From Bodo saltans (taxonomy: Eukaryota; Euglenozoa; Kinetoplastea; Eubodonida; Bodonidae), in the NCBI GenBank assembly GCA_001460835.1, contig CYKH01001432.1, positions 12,001-58,038 of the forward strand: a DNA stretch of 46,038 nt. Reading direction: 5' to 3'. The notes under the pieces are model-generated. The model was not told where the DNA came from and made no database searches. It was given only the letters and a program-made list of their open reading frames with translations. The position numbers and the translations under genes are program-made. Within the stretch, counting starts at the first letter, position 1; each line of letters begins with the position of its first letter. This document shows positions 37,836-46,038 of this stretch, piece after piece.

Positions 37836-40800
37836 ATGAAAAGACGGCGTGTGGCTTGGTACTTGGCTGCAGTCGTACTTGCGGCGCTGCTGGTGAGTTT
37901 TTGTTCTCCAGACTCCTTGAGTGGAGCATCAGAGAGTTCCGTATCACCGCCAGCGAACACAGCGCCGCTCACGGGCGTGAATCATCATCAACCACCAGCA
38001 CCTCTTACTCGACGTATTCGTTCGTCTTTTGGATTACCTTTGGAAGTGGAGGCGCCACACGTTGAGGCACCGCCACTACGACGCGTGTTGCTAGGGACAT
38101 TTGATGTCCAACGGGTGAAGCATTTTCCCTTCTCATGGCGTGGTTCTATCGCCCTGATGACATATGCTGCAAAAGCCCAACAACAACACCACCACCAACA
38201 ACAAAAAGAAGAAGAAGTAGACGAAGTATGGCTGGAAATTGTTTTACAACGGGAACTCGCAATCGATGAATTGACGGAGGACAGCAAAGCGTCACGAGAG
38301 CTTGATGGGAGTCTTTCTTGCCCGCATGTCCCGAAGCCTTATGATGGGGTCGTCAATCATGGAATAATGGATTCACAACCGTCATCATCGTTGAATGCAG
38401 TGAACTGGACAGATGTCTTGCGGAACACTGCAGGTCCAGATGGTTTCTTCGCCATGCTGGTCGGACCTGATATCATTCCATTCACAGCACAGCGGCGACG
38501 CTCGGTGGTGAAGCAAGATGCAGGTGCTGCTGGAATCGTCTTAAACGAGGACACCAGGAGCACGTTGATGCAATATGTGCTTACCTCATCTCGACCCCTA
38601 TGGAGGGGTCCCCGTATTGTCGATGGGCAACAGCATCGTAGCAACGAGACGTATGTTGCTGCCGGGGACACGCCAGCAACTACTACATGTACGTATGTGC
38701 TCCAACTTCAGCAACACCACTACAACTACGGAGCTGTTCACGACCGTGATGTCTTTGGTGCACCGCACCGTCCCATGTGGGTGGTGGGGAAGACTGACGG
38801 TTTCGGTCGTGCGGGTGCGATCAAACTGCAACGGCAAAAGCTGAAAGTGTCTCGACTTCTGCACCAAAACAAAAAGAAGCGGAGTGGTGTCGATGATGGT
38901 GAGGGTGCCCACCACAATTCGACCGTGATGGATGAGTTTTTCTCCGCGGTTGACGTCGCAATCACATCAGACTCGGTGCTTGAGATCACTTTGCCCATAC
39001 TACCGTCACCTCCACCATCTTCAGCTCAATCGCTTCCCCGTCGAAGAGCGTGCTCGCTGAAGACGGAGTTGCAACGTCTTCAACAACACGGAGCCAACAA
39101 TGTTGCTGCTCGTGGTCGCTATGTTGCAGTCTCTGCAATCGGCACAGGAACATCAAACCAACACAAGGAAAGGATGCGTGTCGCTTCGAAAATAGAGCGC
39201 ACTTCAGAATTTCTGGATGTGCGTGGGTGGACGTACGACAAGGAGCACCCAATCCGCGGCAAGCAGTACATATGGGAGGCTGATAGCTGTGATGTGATGC
39301 CACTTGTTGACGTTGTCGTCGACACGGACGGTGACGATGATGATGATGGCGTCGCAGCGAAGGCTTCAGGGAAGAGTCAACAACAACGTATTCCTTCTAC
39401 CAACGCCGCTTCATCACTCCAAAATAGTGGCGCTGCTTCTAGTGAGAGGGACACCACCACCACCACCACAAAACGGAGTCGCCGCAATTCGTCACCCTCG
39501 GTGTTAGCTTCCTGCTTCGCGAACCATGGTCACAAGGTATTGTTTCTTGGAGACTCACAGCTGCGGACGTTGTTTCACACCACGGTATCACTATTGACCC
39601 TTCGGAAAGCGATGCAAGGCAAGCTATCGTACGGCCGCCTCTTGATTACCCCACCACCACTCCTGGCCGCCACCGGAAATGAAAGCACACGAACAACGTT
39701 CTCACCGTCCCTCCTGTGTCGTAACAGCAACAACAACAACACAAAGACTGCATTGGAACGTGCTCCCAATACAAACCCAAATCAGTGGAGGTTGTGTACT
39801 ACTGATCATGATGTGACTGCCGGACAGTTGCGGCCTTTGTGTCCCCCTTCAAAGGTCCAAACGGTGGATGAGTGCCTCAGCACCTCTTCACCTGAACACT
39901 CTTCTTCATCGGTGCTGGACAGTTGCGGCCTTTGTGTCCCCCTTCAAAGGTCCAAACGGTGGATGAGTGCCTCAGCACCTCTTCACCTGAACACTCTTCT
40001 TCATCGGTGCTACCGATGTTCCAAAAGGATGGGGCCTTTTTCGGCGAGGTGTCCACCGCCACAACGACAGCAGACAGCGTCACGGCAGCCGCAAGCAGCG
40101 GTGCTTCATCACAACACAGCATCAGCAGCAGTGACATCAGTGCAAGTTTTGTAGAGATGATATGGGATCCATTGCTCCTCAATTTGAGTTATTTCTCTAG
40201 AGCGTCGCATCGGCGTCGTCAGAGGCGTTGGAAGAATCGCCAAGACTCGATGCAACGATGTGCTGGTAAGAGCGATAGGTTGCATCTTCACGTCGATGCC
40301 GATGATAAACGTAACGACGATCAGGCGATGCCACCCCTCCACCAAGCACTTGCTCAGGAGGAAGAAGAAGAGTCCAACACCCGACTTCGTGCACTAGAGG
40401 AGGAGTACAACTTGTACGGCCCCGACGCAGCACTCTTGTCATCCAACGCTACCTTTGCGGCTGGAGGCCCGTCCTCCGGAGCGAGCACATTGCACCGAGC
40501 GTTACTGGGGCCAAACAGTGTGGACACGATTGTGTTGGGCTTTGGCGGGTGGTTTGGCCTCCACCTGTGGCGTTACAGTGACATTGAGCCTCACTTGGCT
40601 GACATAGTGGATGCCCTGTCGCATGTCGCCCAGATCCGGCGATCGTTGCGCAAGAAGCGTCTGGTGGTGTTGGTGGCTGGCACACCGGCGTGGCCTTCGT
40701 ATGTGACATGGGATGGTCACCGACGCAACACGAATTATCGTCTGGGCATCATCACGCAGCTGATCCGCGCCGCCCTTCCCTCATCGTCATCATCATCATC

Positions 40801-40963
40801 TCCTCCACATGCACGTCTTCCATTCGACGTGGTGCATCTCCCGTACTTTGAGATGTCGTATCCCATGAGCCACCTCAGATTTCACGTAAAGGACATTCAC
40901 TACGATCGATCCATGGTGCCGTACGCAATGGTGGAGGTGATTGGAACATTGCTCTGCCAATAG
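37836..40963 (+). pseudogene. GDS/PC-esterase-like (SGNH) type II membrane protein, frame broken by a 95-bp duplication
   Basis: The ATG at 37836 opens with a basic stretch and a signal anchor (residues 7-24). After a low-complexity lumenal stem, a conserved region begins near 465 (FLDVRGWTYD, followed by YIWEADSC). It leads to VLFLGDSQLRTLF with GDS at 572-574, the nucleophile motif of the PC-esterase/TBL/NXPE group of SGNH enzymes. Past the duplication (39822-40011) the protein continues in another frame to 40963, with GFGGWFGLHLW and a C-terminal KDIHYD motif (His codon 40898-40900) suited to the catalytic Asp/His. Family members add or remove acetyl groups on glycans. As given, the first frame ends at 40154 and loses the catalytic His. 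One unit removed would restore about 1010 residues. Assembly error, real decay or an unrecognised intron are all possible. Confidence 0.75.
39822..40011 (+). repeat. Exact 95-bp tandem duplication in the GDS esterase-like gene
   Basis: Positions 39822-39916 are repeated base for base at 39917-40011. The unit is 2 mod 3 and exactly equals the frame change between the two halves of the gene. It contains AGGT at 39853-39856 (second copy 39948-39951), so a GT-AG segment of 95 bp (39855-39949) could in principle be spliced out. A good pyrimidine tract precedes the second AG. Confidence 0.95.
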
Positions 40964-41422
40964 AAAATTATTTGATGGCCAAGTCGTACACAAAAACAAA
41001 CATGATATTTGGCAGCGTGGTAAGTGACGCGTTGATACCCCCTTATCAATTTGGTCCAGGAGTGAGAGGCTTTCATAATGATGAGGTGCTTTAATGCATC
41101 ACACAAATGCAACTGAGGTGGGTTGTTCTTGTTGAATACGTAGGACGACCTAGAATACCTTCAAGCCACTCGATAACTTTCGGACCCGAGGGTGATACTG
41201 CCTTGCCACTTCGATGACTTTCTTGCTGCATTGCGTTCCTTTCTACTTTTGTGATTTTCCCCCCAAATTTTGACCACAATTGTTCACTCTATCCCCCTGC
41301 TCGTTGTGTTCAAACGCAGGTCAGATGCGTTGAGAGGGTTGAACAAAGGATTTGAAAATTGGCATACACAATAACAATTGCCCAAGGTATTCTGAGGCTG
41401 GCTTGCGACGAAACGAAAATAT
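40964..41422 (+). promoter_or_regulatory. Intergenic region with predicted trans-splice acceptor for the DGF-1-like gene
   Basis: This is a 459-bp spacer. Its right part has a long pyrimidine-rich tract (41241-41310, including CCCCCC and TCCCCC blocks) ending at AG 41318-41319, about 100 bases before the ATG at 41423. The left part is unremarkable; no tRNA-like clover leaf or B-box was seen. Confidence 0.4.
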
Positions 41423-44400
41423 ATGAGGACTGCGCTTCTTCGCATCTGCGCAACAGCATTTTTTCAGCTGCTGTTGCTTTTGATGTGCGTAGCATCAGAG
41501 TTTACTTTCGAGGCGACCAACGTATTATTTTTCCCACAAACAATCATGACTGCAGGCTCGTACAGCATTAGTTGCAGCGATCCTTCTGAGAGACTGATTG
41601 TTATTGGTTGCTCCCCCCCTGTGAACAATTCATTTCCAGGTGGAGCAGCTTCTCCTACTGATCCTGGTGTTGTGTCGATTCAAGTGCTCAGATCGCCGAG
41701 CCAGTTGACCGTTTCAGATTCTTCAGTATATACCTATTTGAATAATAGTAAGAGTACTCTTGCTGGGTGTTCTATTCACATCACGTACCTTGCCCCAGTC
41801 CCATCAGCCGTGAATCTCTCTGGTAATGTACTTGTTGCTCTGAAAACCTCTCTTGCTGAGCTGCGCATTCTCTTGCATTCCCGACTCACGCTTGGTGGGA
41901 GTTTTGTGTGGATACAAGGCTTGGATGACCCAAACGCGTCGATTGGCTTGGTTTCAGTGGTTGCTGGACCAAAATCGTCGTTCGTGTGCGGTGGCTCGCA
42001 TAGCAGTGCGCCGCGTTGCAGTGTTTCGTTGGGTGCCAGCTTCGTGAGGTTTTCGAAAAGCCCTCCGATTACGAAACTTTTAGTTGTTCTGAACGGAACA
42101 GACGTCACAATGGCAACGTGGCGGTGGCCCTTCAATATCTCATCATTTGCCCTCGTGCTGATCGATAACGTCACAATCACAAGCAGGTGGAGCTATCCAG
42201 TGCCAGACAGCCACTCGATTATCCTCGTGGATGTCATTGGCGCCATTGCAGGCAGCCGCCTTCTGGCACTGCTGAATCCGTATCAACAGTACGACAGAGT
42301 GTCGGTAAGCTACCCGCAGTTTGCAGGCGACATTTCAGCACGCAATTGTTCGTTTGTCGGAGAGGATGACTTCGTTGCTATTTTTGATTTCAGTGATCTC
42401 AAACGCACAACCATCGCGTTGGAATCGGTTTCTGTACTCAGTTTTCTCTTGAATGTTGTGAGAGTCAACACTTTGTCCTTCGATATTAGCGAAATAACTG
42501 CCGTACCACGTTCGCTCACGATCTCCCGAAGCTACCTAGCGAGCGCGAGTTCGCTAATCACTTTCGGAATTGTGGACACTCCAAACTACCGTGACGTGTG
42601 GAACACAGTCGTTATTCGTCACAGCAATATCACAATTCCCGCACTGCGCGAGTTGCTATCCATAGAAATCGACGGAAGTGCCGTATCCCTTGTTGCACCA
42701 CCGTTGGGATCACATCTTGTACACCTTGCAATGAATTTTACCTTGCACCGCTGCGTTGTGTCGCTGGCAAGCAACACGGCTAGTCTCCTTGCTGTGCTTG
42801 GTCCTGAAGGCAGCGCAACCCAAGCGCCATTCCCAATCATCTCGAACTCAACAGTACGCTTTGAGGGTGTTGTCATTGAGCAACTGTGGCAAGCAAAGTT
42901 GTACATGGGGTATGTATTTCCTGCAGTGTCAGTCATACACTTGAAGAACGTTTCCAACACAACGATTGCTTTTATTGCGTGTGATGTCAGCGTGCGTCAG
43001 GTATCACCGGCATCTGCGGTCTTACGTACTGCGTTGCTGCTGGAGATTCATGGGATGTTTCTGCACTCCAGCATTGTATTTGAACGTTCATCGTTCGCAG
43101 TTGACACACGAGGGAATTTCACGGCCCCTTCTGCTCTTCAAATGCCGATTATTGCCTTTAGCAGCGATGTCATATCGACAACAATAGGCATCGTGGCCTC
43201 CAACTTCACAAATATACCAATCATTACAAGCGGCGCGCAGCTGGCAAACTTACATCGCTCAACGTCTGCTGTTTTTATGGTTGGCTGTCACAATCGATGG
43301 TGCCCGAAACAACAGCCCTCGTCAAGCAACTGCATGGGCTTATCCATTGATAATGTTTACAATAAAACGGAGTTTGTGGGATCCTCTGCCGTCGTAACAC
43401 ACTGCACGTCGACATCATACACGTTCACACAACCAAAATCGAATACCTCGATGGTCACCTTAACGCCCTCTGTAAGTCATTCGTTGGAGTTTGTTTTAGC
43501 CACTCCTGTGCCAATACTATCACGCACTCTCGCCGCTGCTCCGGCGGCAACACAAATTTTTACAGTCGCCATCGCAGCGCCGTTGGCGAGTGCAGTACTT
43601 GCTACCTCGGTCGCCGGTGTAATTCAGCGTAGCACGGTGGTGTTGCAGTTCAGCACGTGCACTCTTGACGGCGACGAGACCAGGGTCTACGCATTGCCCC
43701 CACGCGGCCAGCAGCTGGCCATAAACGAGAACCCCACACGACTGTCGTTCGGTTATGCAACGGGCTCGATGTACCGCGGCGGGGCTGTGGGCAACAGCGC
43801 CCTCCTCGTTGGTGTGTGCGTGGCAGTAATTCCAGCTGTGGCGCTTTACCATCGCTTTTCCCAATCCAACGACGACTCGCCAAAGTCCATCAGCTGTTCT
43901 CTCGCTCGCCTTCGACTGCCCAGCCGCGTGTTTGTTGTGCTCTCTGTTCTGCTTCAGCCGACTGCCACAGCGTGTGCGGGCTTGCTATTTCTTGCTCTTT
44001 CTGCTGGTGACGTCGTGCTTGCCGTGGCGGCGGCGCTCCTGTGGTTTTGTGTGATCCTGTGGTTTGTGTGGGCGGTGCAACACGGTTGCAGTAAGCTCGT
44101 GGTGGCATGTATGAAGCCGCCGCGTGATGATGGTGCTTTCGATTTTATTCTTGAGCGGCCTAACGATTGGGTCCCACAGCCCCACCTTACGGATGCGACG
44201 GCGCCATCTACCAAACTGAAGTGGATTATGGACGCGAGCGAGAAGGGAGCAAAACACTTCGCGCTTCAGTTTTCTGTTCTGATAGCGCCTGTCGGCAAAG
44301 GAACATATCGGCAACAGTACTATTGTTTCGGGTGCCTTTGGTCGGTGATTACTGGTGTTGTTGGTGCGCTGGATCCAAGTGCGGCGTCGTCGTGCCAATT

Positions 44401-44929
44401 AGCGCAGGTCACTCTCGTTGCTGTTGCTGCGCTTTCCCTCGTGTCCCTGGTGGCCATCCGGCCGTACACATCGAAGTTTGACCAAGGATTTCAGATCCTA
44501 CTCGAACTGCTGAGTTTGATCGCCGCCGTGCTGATTCTGACGGGAGCCGGCGCGAGTGGTGGCGCGATGAGCATCTCCTACGCGCAGATTGGCATCTCTT
44601 TCATCGTCTCGTTACTGCGCGGTGCTAACCGCGTTCTTTTGTGGTGCACCGACCTTCAATGGACAAACCACAGCGTGGATAAGAAGAAGAAAGTGAGGCA
44701 ATTGAATCCCACTTGTTCAGTGGTGCAACATTTGAACCTATCTTACTCTAGTGCCGGCGAATCGGTTGTTGCGGGCTCGTTCACACACAACAGCATCAGA
44801 AACAGCAGTTTTCATCCTCCCTGCGATCACGATTACACTTCTGCACTGCAACGCCGCGTTCATCGAGAAATGGAACAACGGCGCGACCAGTTGAAGTATC
44901 TCATAGAATTTATCACGTCCACGAGGTAA
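41423..44929 (+). CDS. DGF-1-like beta-helix multi-pass membrane protein
   Basis: This 1168-residue protein has a signal peptide (about 1-24, AFFQLLLLLMCVAS). A beta-rich ectodomain to about 780 contains repeating hydrophobic strands with N-glycosylation sites and motifs such as IRHSNITIPAL and LIDNVTIT. Seven predicted membrane helices follow, at about 787-810, 835-860, 862-885, 966-985, 994-1012, 1025-1045 and 1055-1072, then a basic cytosolic tail of about 95 residues. The repeat style (short strand, Asn-Xaa-Ser/Thr, strand) and C-terminal helices resemble the T. cruzi dispersed gene family 1 proteins, which are predicted parallel beta-helices. The match is by architecture and motif style only. 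A surface receptor or adhesin is the likely role. It shares the ectodomain / multi-helix / charged-tail plan with the EGF locus at the other end of the window. Confidence 0.75.
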   Translation: MRTALLRICATAFFQLLLLLMCVASEFTFEATNVLFFPQTIMTAGSYSISCSDPSERLIVIGCSPPVNNSFPGGAASPTDPGVVSIQVLRSPSQLTVSDSSVYTYLNNSKSTLAGCSIHITYLAPVPSAVNLSGNVLVALKTSLAELRILLHSRLTLGGSFVWIQGLDDPNASIGLVSVVAGPKSSFVCGGSHSSAPRCSVSLGASFVRFSKSPPITKLLVVLNGTDVTMATWRWPFNISSFALVLIDNVTITSRWSYPVPDSHSIILVDVIGAIAGSRLLALLNPYQQYDRVSVSYPQFAGDISARNCSFVGEDDFVAIFDFSDLKRTTIALESVSVLSFLLNVVRVNTLSFDISEITAVPRSLTISRSYLASASSLITFGIVDTPNYRDVWNTVVIRHSNITIPALRELLSIEIDGSAVSLVAPPLGSHLVHLAMNFTLHRCVVSLASNTASLLAVLGPEGSATQAPFPIISNSTVRFEGVVIEQLWQAKLYMGYVFPAVSVIHLKNVSNTTIAFIACDVSVRQVSPASAVLRTALLLEIHGMFLHSSIVFERSSFAVDTRGNFTAPSALQMPIIAFSSDVISTTIGIVASNFTNIPIITSGAQLANLHRSTSAVFMVGCHNRWCPKQQPSSSNCMGLSIDNVYNKTEFVGSSAVVTHCTSTSYTFTQPKSNTSMVTLTPSVSHSLEFVLATPVPILSRTLAAAPAATQIFTVAIAAPLASAVLATSVAGVIQRSTVVLQFSTCTLDGDETRVYALPPRGQQLAINENPTRLSFGYATGSMYRGGAVGNSALLVGVCVAVIPAVALYHRFSQSNDDSPKSISCSLARLRLPSRVFVVLSVLLQPTATACAGLLFLALSAGDVVLAVAAALLWFCVILWFVWAVQHGCSKLVVACMKPPRDDGAFDFILERPNDWVPQPHLTDATAPSTKLKWIMDASEKGAKHFALQFSVLIAPVGKGTYRQQYYCFGCLWSVITGVVGALDPSAASSCQLAQVTLVAVAALSLVSLVAIRPYTSKFDQGFQILLELLSLIAAVLILTGAGASGGAMSISYAQIGISFIVSLLRGANRVLLWCTDLQWTNHSVDKKKKVRQLNPTCSVVQHLNLSYSSAGESVVAGSFTHNSIRNSSFHPPCDHDYTSALQRRVHREMEQRRDQLKYLIEFITSTR

Positions 44930-45339
44930 GTTTGCGACCAAACAACGCGGTTCTGCGTTGTAGCAAAGACCACAATGACGCTCAAACTATTAATCCCAAT
45001 AGGTCTCTATCCCTGCCCTGAGACCTTCGCAATCTATTTAGGAACCAAAAAAAATGAACCGCCTTTCATCAAAGAAACGACACCTCTCCCCGCCCCCCGT
45101 GCTATTAACTCGAACAATGTGAACAAGAAAGACACAGAACAGTTAGCGATATTTTTTTCCCCCTTCGCCTGTCTTTTTTTCTTCTTCGTCTTCGCGATTT
45201 TTTGTCTACTCCTTGCGTTTACTCCTTGAGTGAATGTGAAGTGCAATATCGAAGTGTTCCGTCGTTGGGTCATCGAAGAAAAGAAAGAGAACAGAAACTA
45301 CGTAGTTTTTTTTTTTTTTTTTTTATCAAGAAGAAAGGA
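44930..45339 (+). other. Intergenic region with T19 tract
   Basis: This 410-bp spacer has T/C-rich DNA at 45150-45222 and a run of nineteen T at 45306-45324, followed by AG at 45329-45330 just ten bases before the ATG at 45340. This is the strongest trans-splice-acceptor-like site in the window. Apparent small frames here are by-products of the pyrimidine tracts. Confidence 0.5.
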
Positions 45340-46038
45340 ATGACTTCATTAGCAGGCCGTTCCGTTGGGGTGATTGCGCTTCTTGGTTGTTTGATTCTCT
45401 TCGCGGTGTGTTTTTCATCAACAACCAAGAATCGTGGTGCTCTTCTTGCGTCAGCCAATTCTTCAGCAACTACAGCAGCCGAGGAGGCGGATTCCCCTTC
45501 GCCCCTACTTCTTTCAAGCGTCGAGCAGCCAACGCATGCTGTGGATGCTGACAACCTCCCTTTAGCGCTGCCATCAGGAACCAGCAGTGTATCAGATGGC
45601 ACAGACCGACAAGAGTATCCGTATCGTTTTGCTGAAGGTGTGAACGGAACGTATTCCTTCAAAAAAATAACTGGCCCAGCCCAACCAGCTCCTGTGGCAC
45701 CGGGCCCGTCGCAAGCGGCAATGTTTGTGCCCTTGCTGACTGTGAAGCGCCCGCCATCGCCGTCCGAGGATCCGGGGTACGCAGCACACGCAGCCTCTCG
45801 GCCAGTAATTGGTGGCGTGTACCGGTCGCCTTACCACGAAGCGACGTGCGACGTGAATCTTGACCCTTGTGAAACAATGCGTGACACATCGCTGCTGCAC
45901 ATCGCCGATGACGACGCGAATAGGCCGCCAATCAACTTCTTGCATTGCGCGTCTCATGATGCGGCAAAGCAGCGACACTGTGGCAACCCAATGCATCACG
46001 GGTACACAGTGATGTACAGACATCGATTCCCGAAAGCC
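45340..46038 (+). CDS. Type II membrane protein, N-terminal part (runs off the window)
   Basis: An ATG-started frame stays open for 233 codons to the window edge. It begins with a short basic end and a signal anchor (about residues 8-26, SVGVIALLGCLILFAVCF), then a Ser/Ala/Pro-rich stem to about 140. An ordered lumenal region with cysteines begins near 165 (ATCDVNLDPCE, FLHCAS, RHCGNPMHHG). This is the layout of Golgi type II enzymes such as the GT31 and GDS proteins in this window. No catalytic motif is visible in the part present, and I do not recognise the family. The upstream T19 tract and AG support this start. Confidence 0.65.
   Translation, partial: MTSLAGRSVGVIALLGCLILFAVCFSSTTKNRGALLASANSSATTAAEEADSPSPLLLSSVEQPTHAVDADNLPLALPSGTSSVSDGTDRQEYPYRFAEGVNGTYSFKKITGPAQPAPVAPGPSQAAMFVPLLTVKRPPSPSEDPGYAAHAASRPVIGGVYRSPYHEATCDVNLDPCETMRDTSLLHIADDDANRPPINFLHCASHDAAKQRHCGNPMHHGYTVMYRHRFPKA

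Noticed and set aside
44975-45229. 84-codon frame with an apparent membrane helix before the last gene
   Set aside because: The helix is encoded by a T/C tract that serves as a splice-acceptor region; such tracts always read as Phe/Leu/Ser. The first half lacks any coding character.
45306-45324. T19 run as another assembly joint like the T10 and A14 runs
   Set aside because: No duplicated sequence flanks it, and it sits where a trans-splice pyrimidine tract is expected, so a natural role is simpler.
1-46038. tRNA, rRNA or snRNA genes and CRISPR-like arrays
   Set aside because: No clover-leaf with a GGTTCGA-type T arm, no rRNA core sequence and no regularly spaced repeats with unique spacers were seen by eye in the spacers. 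Small RNAs cannot be fully excluded.

Overview
The window looks like nuclear DNA of a free-living kinetoplastid, most likely Bodo saltans or a close relative. All recognisable genes over 46 kb lie on the + strand, none needs a cis-intron, and most are preceded by a pyrimidine-rich tract followed by an AG shortly before the first ATG. That is the layout of polycistronic transcription with spliced-leader trans-splicing. TAA, TAG and TGA all end genes, so the code is standard. The species is inferred from gene style and content, not from a database match.

Layout: (1) 1-9181, a giant surface protein locus: EGF-like repeats, two IPT/TIG-like domains, a cysteine knot, about eight membrane helices and a long cytosolic tail, with its frame broken several times; (2) 9182-10332, a long gene-poor stretch; (3) 10333-13074, a GT31 galactosyltransferase-like Golgi enzyme; (4) 13303-17271, a FAN1-type VRR-NUC nuclease; (5) 17411-18751, a leucine-rich-repeat protein with a broken frame; (6) 18950-20518, an APH/choline-kinase-fold kinase with a membrane anchor; (7) 20708-21541, a mitochondrial-type peptide deformylase; (8) 21706-26868, a fusion of two OB folds, a PD-(D/E)XK nuclease and an SF1 helicase; (9) 27138-28574, folylpolyglutamate synthase; (10) 28929-30035, an IMPACT/YigZ protein with SUMO-interacting-like motifs; (11) 30252-32192, a protein of unknown function; (12) 32377-33849, a SMYD-type MYND/SET methyltransferase; (13) 34031-37426, a large type II membrane protein; (14) 37836-40963, a GDS/PC-esterase-like type II protein with a broken frame; (15) 41423-44929, a DGF-1-like beta-helix multi-pass membrane protein; (16) 45340-end, the start of another type II membrane protein.

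The genes do not form one pathway, as is normal for kinetoplastid arrays. Two themes are visible. Several are secretory or surface proteins (EGF and DGF-1-like receptors, GT31, GDS esterase, two other type II proteins), and two are DNA-repair enzymes (FAN1 and the OB-nuclease-helicase fusion).

The most unusual signal is a set of six direct duplications with periods of 22, 67, 95, 133, 182 and 187 bp inside three genes. None is a multiple of three, and in every case the period exactly equals the frame change across it, so removing one unit rejoins the protein frame. The copies in the EGF gene differ mainly at synonymous sites (about 4-5 %) and two are joined by a T10 or A14 run. The plainest reading is unmerged haplotypes in the assembly. 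Intron birth by AGGT duplication, slippage at the homopolymers and real gene decay are the alternatives.
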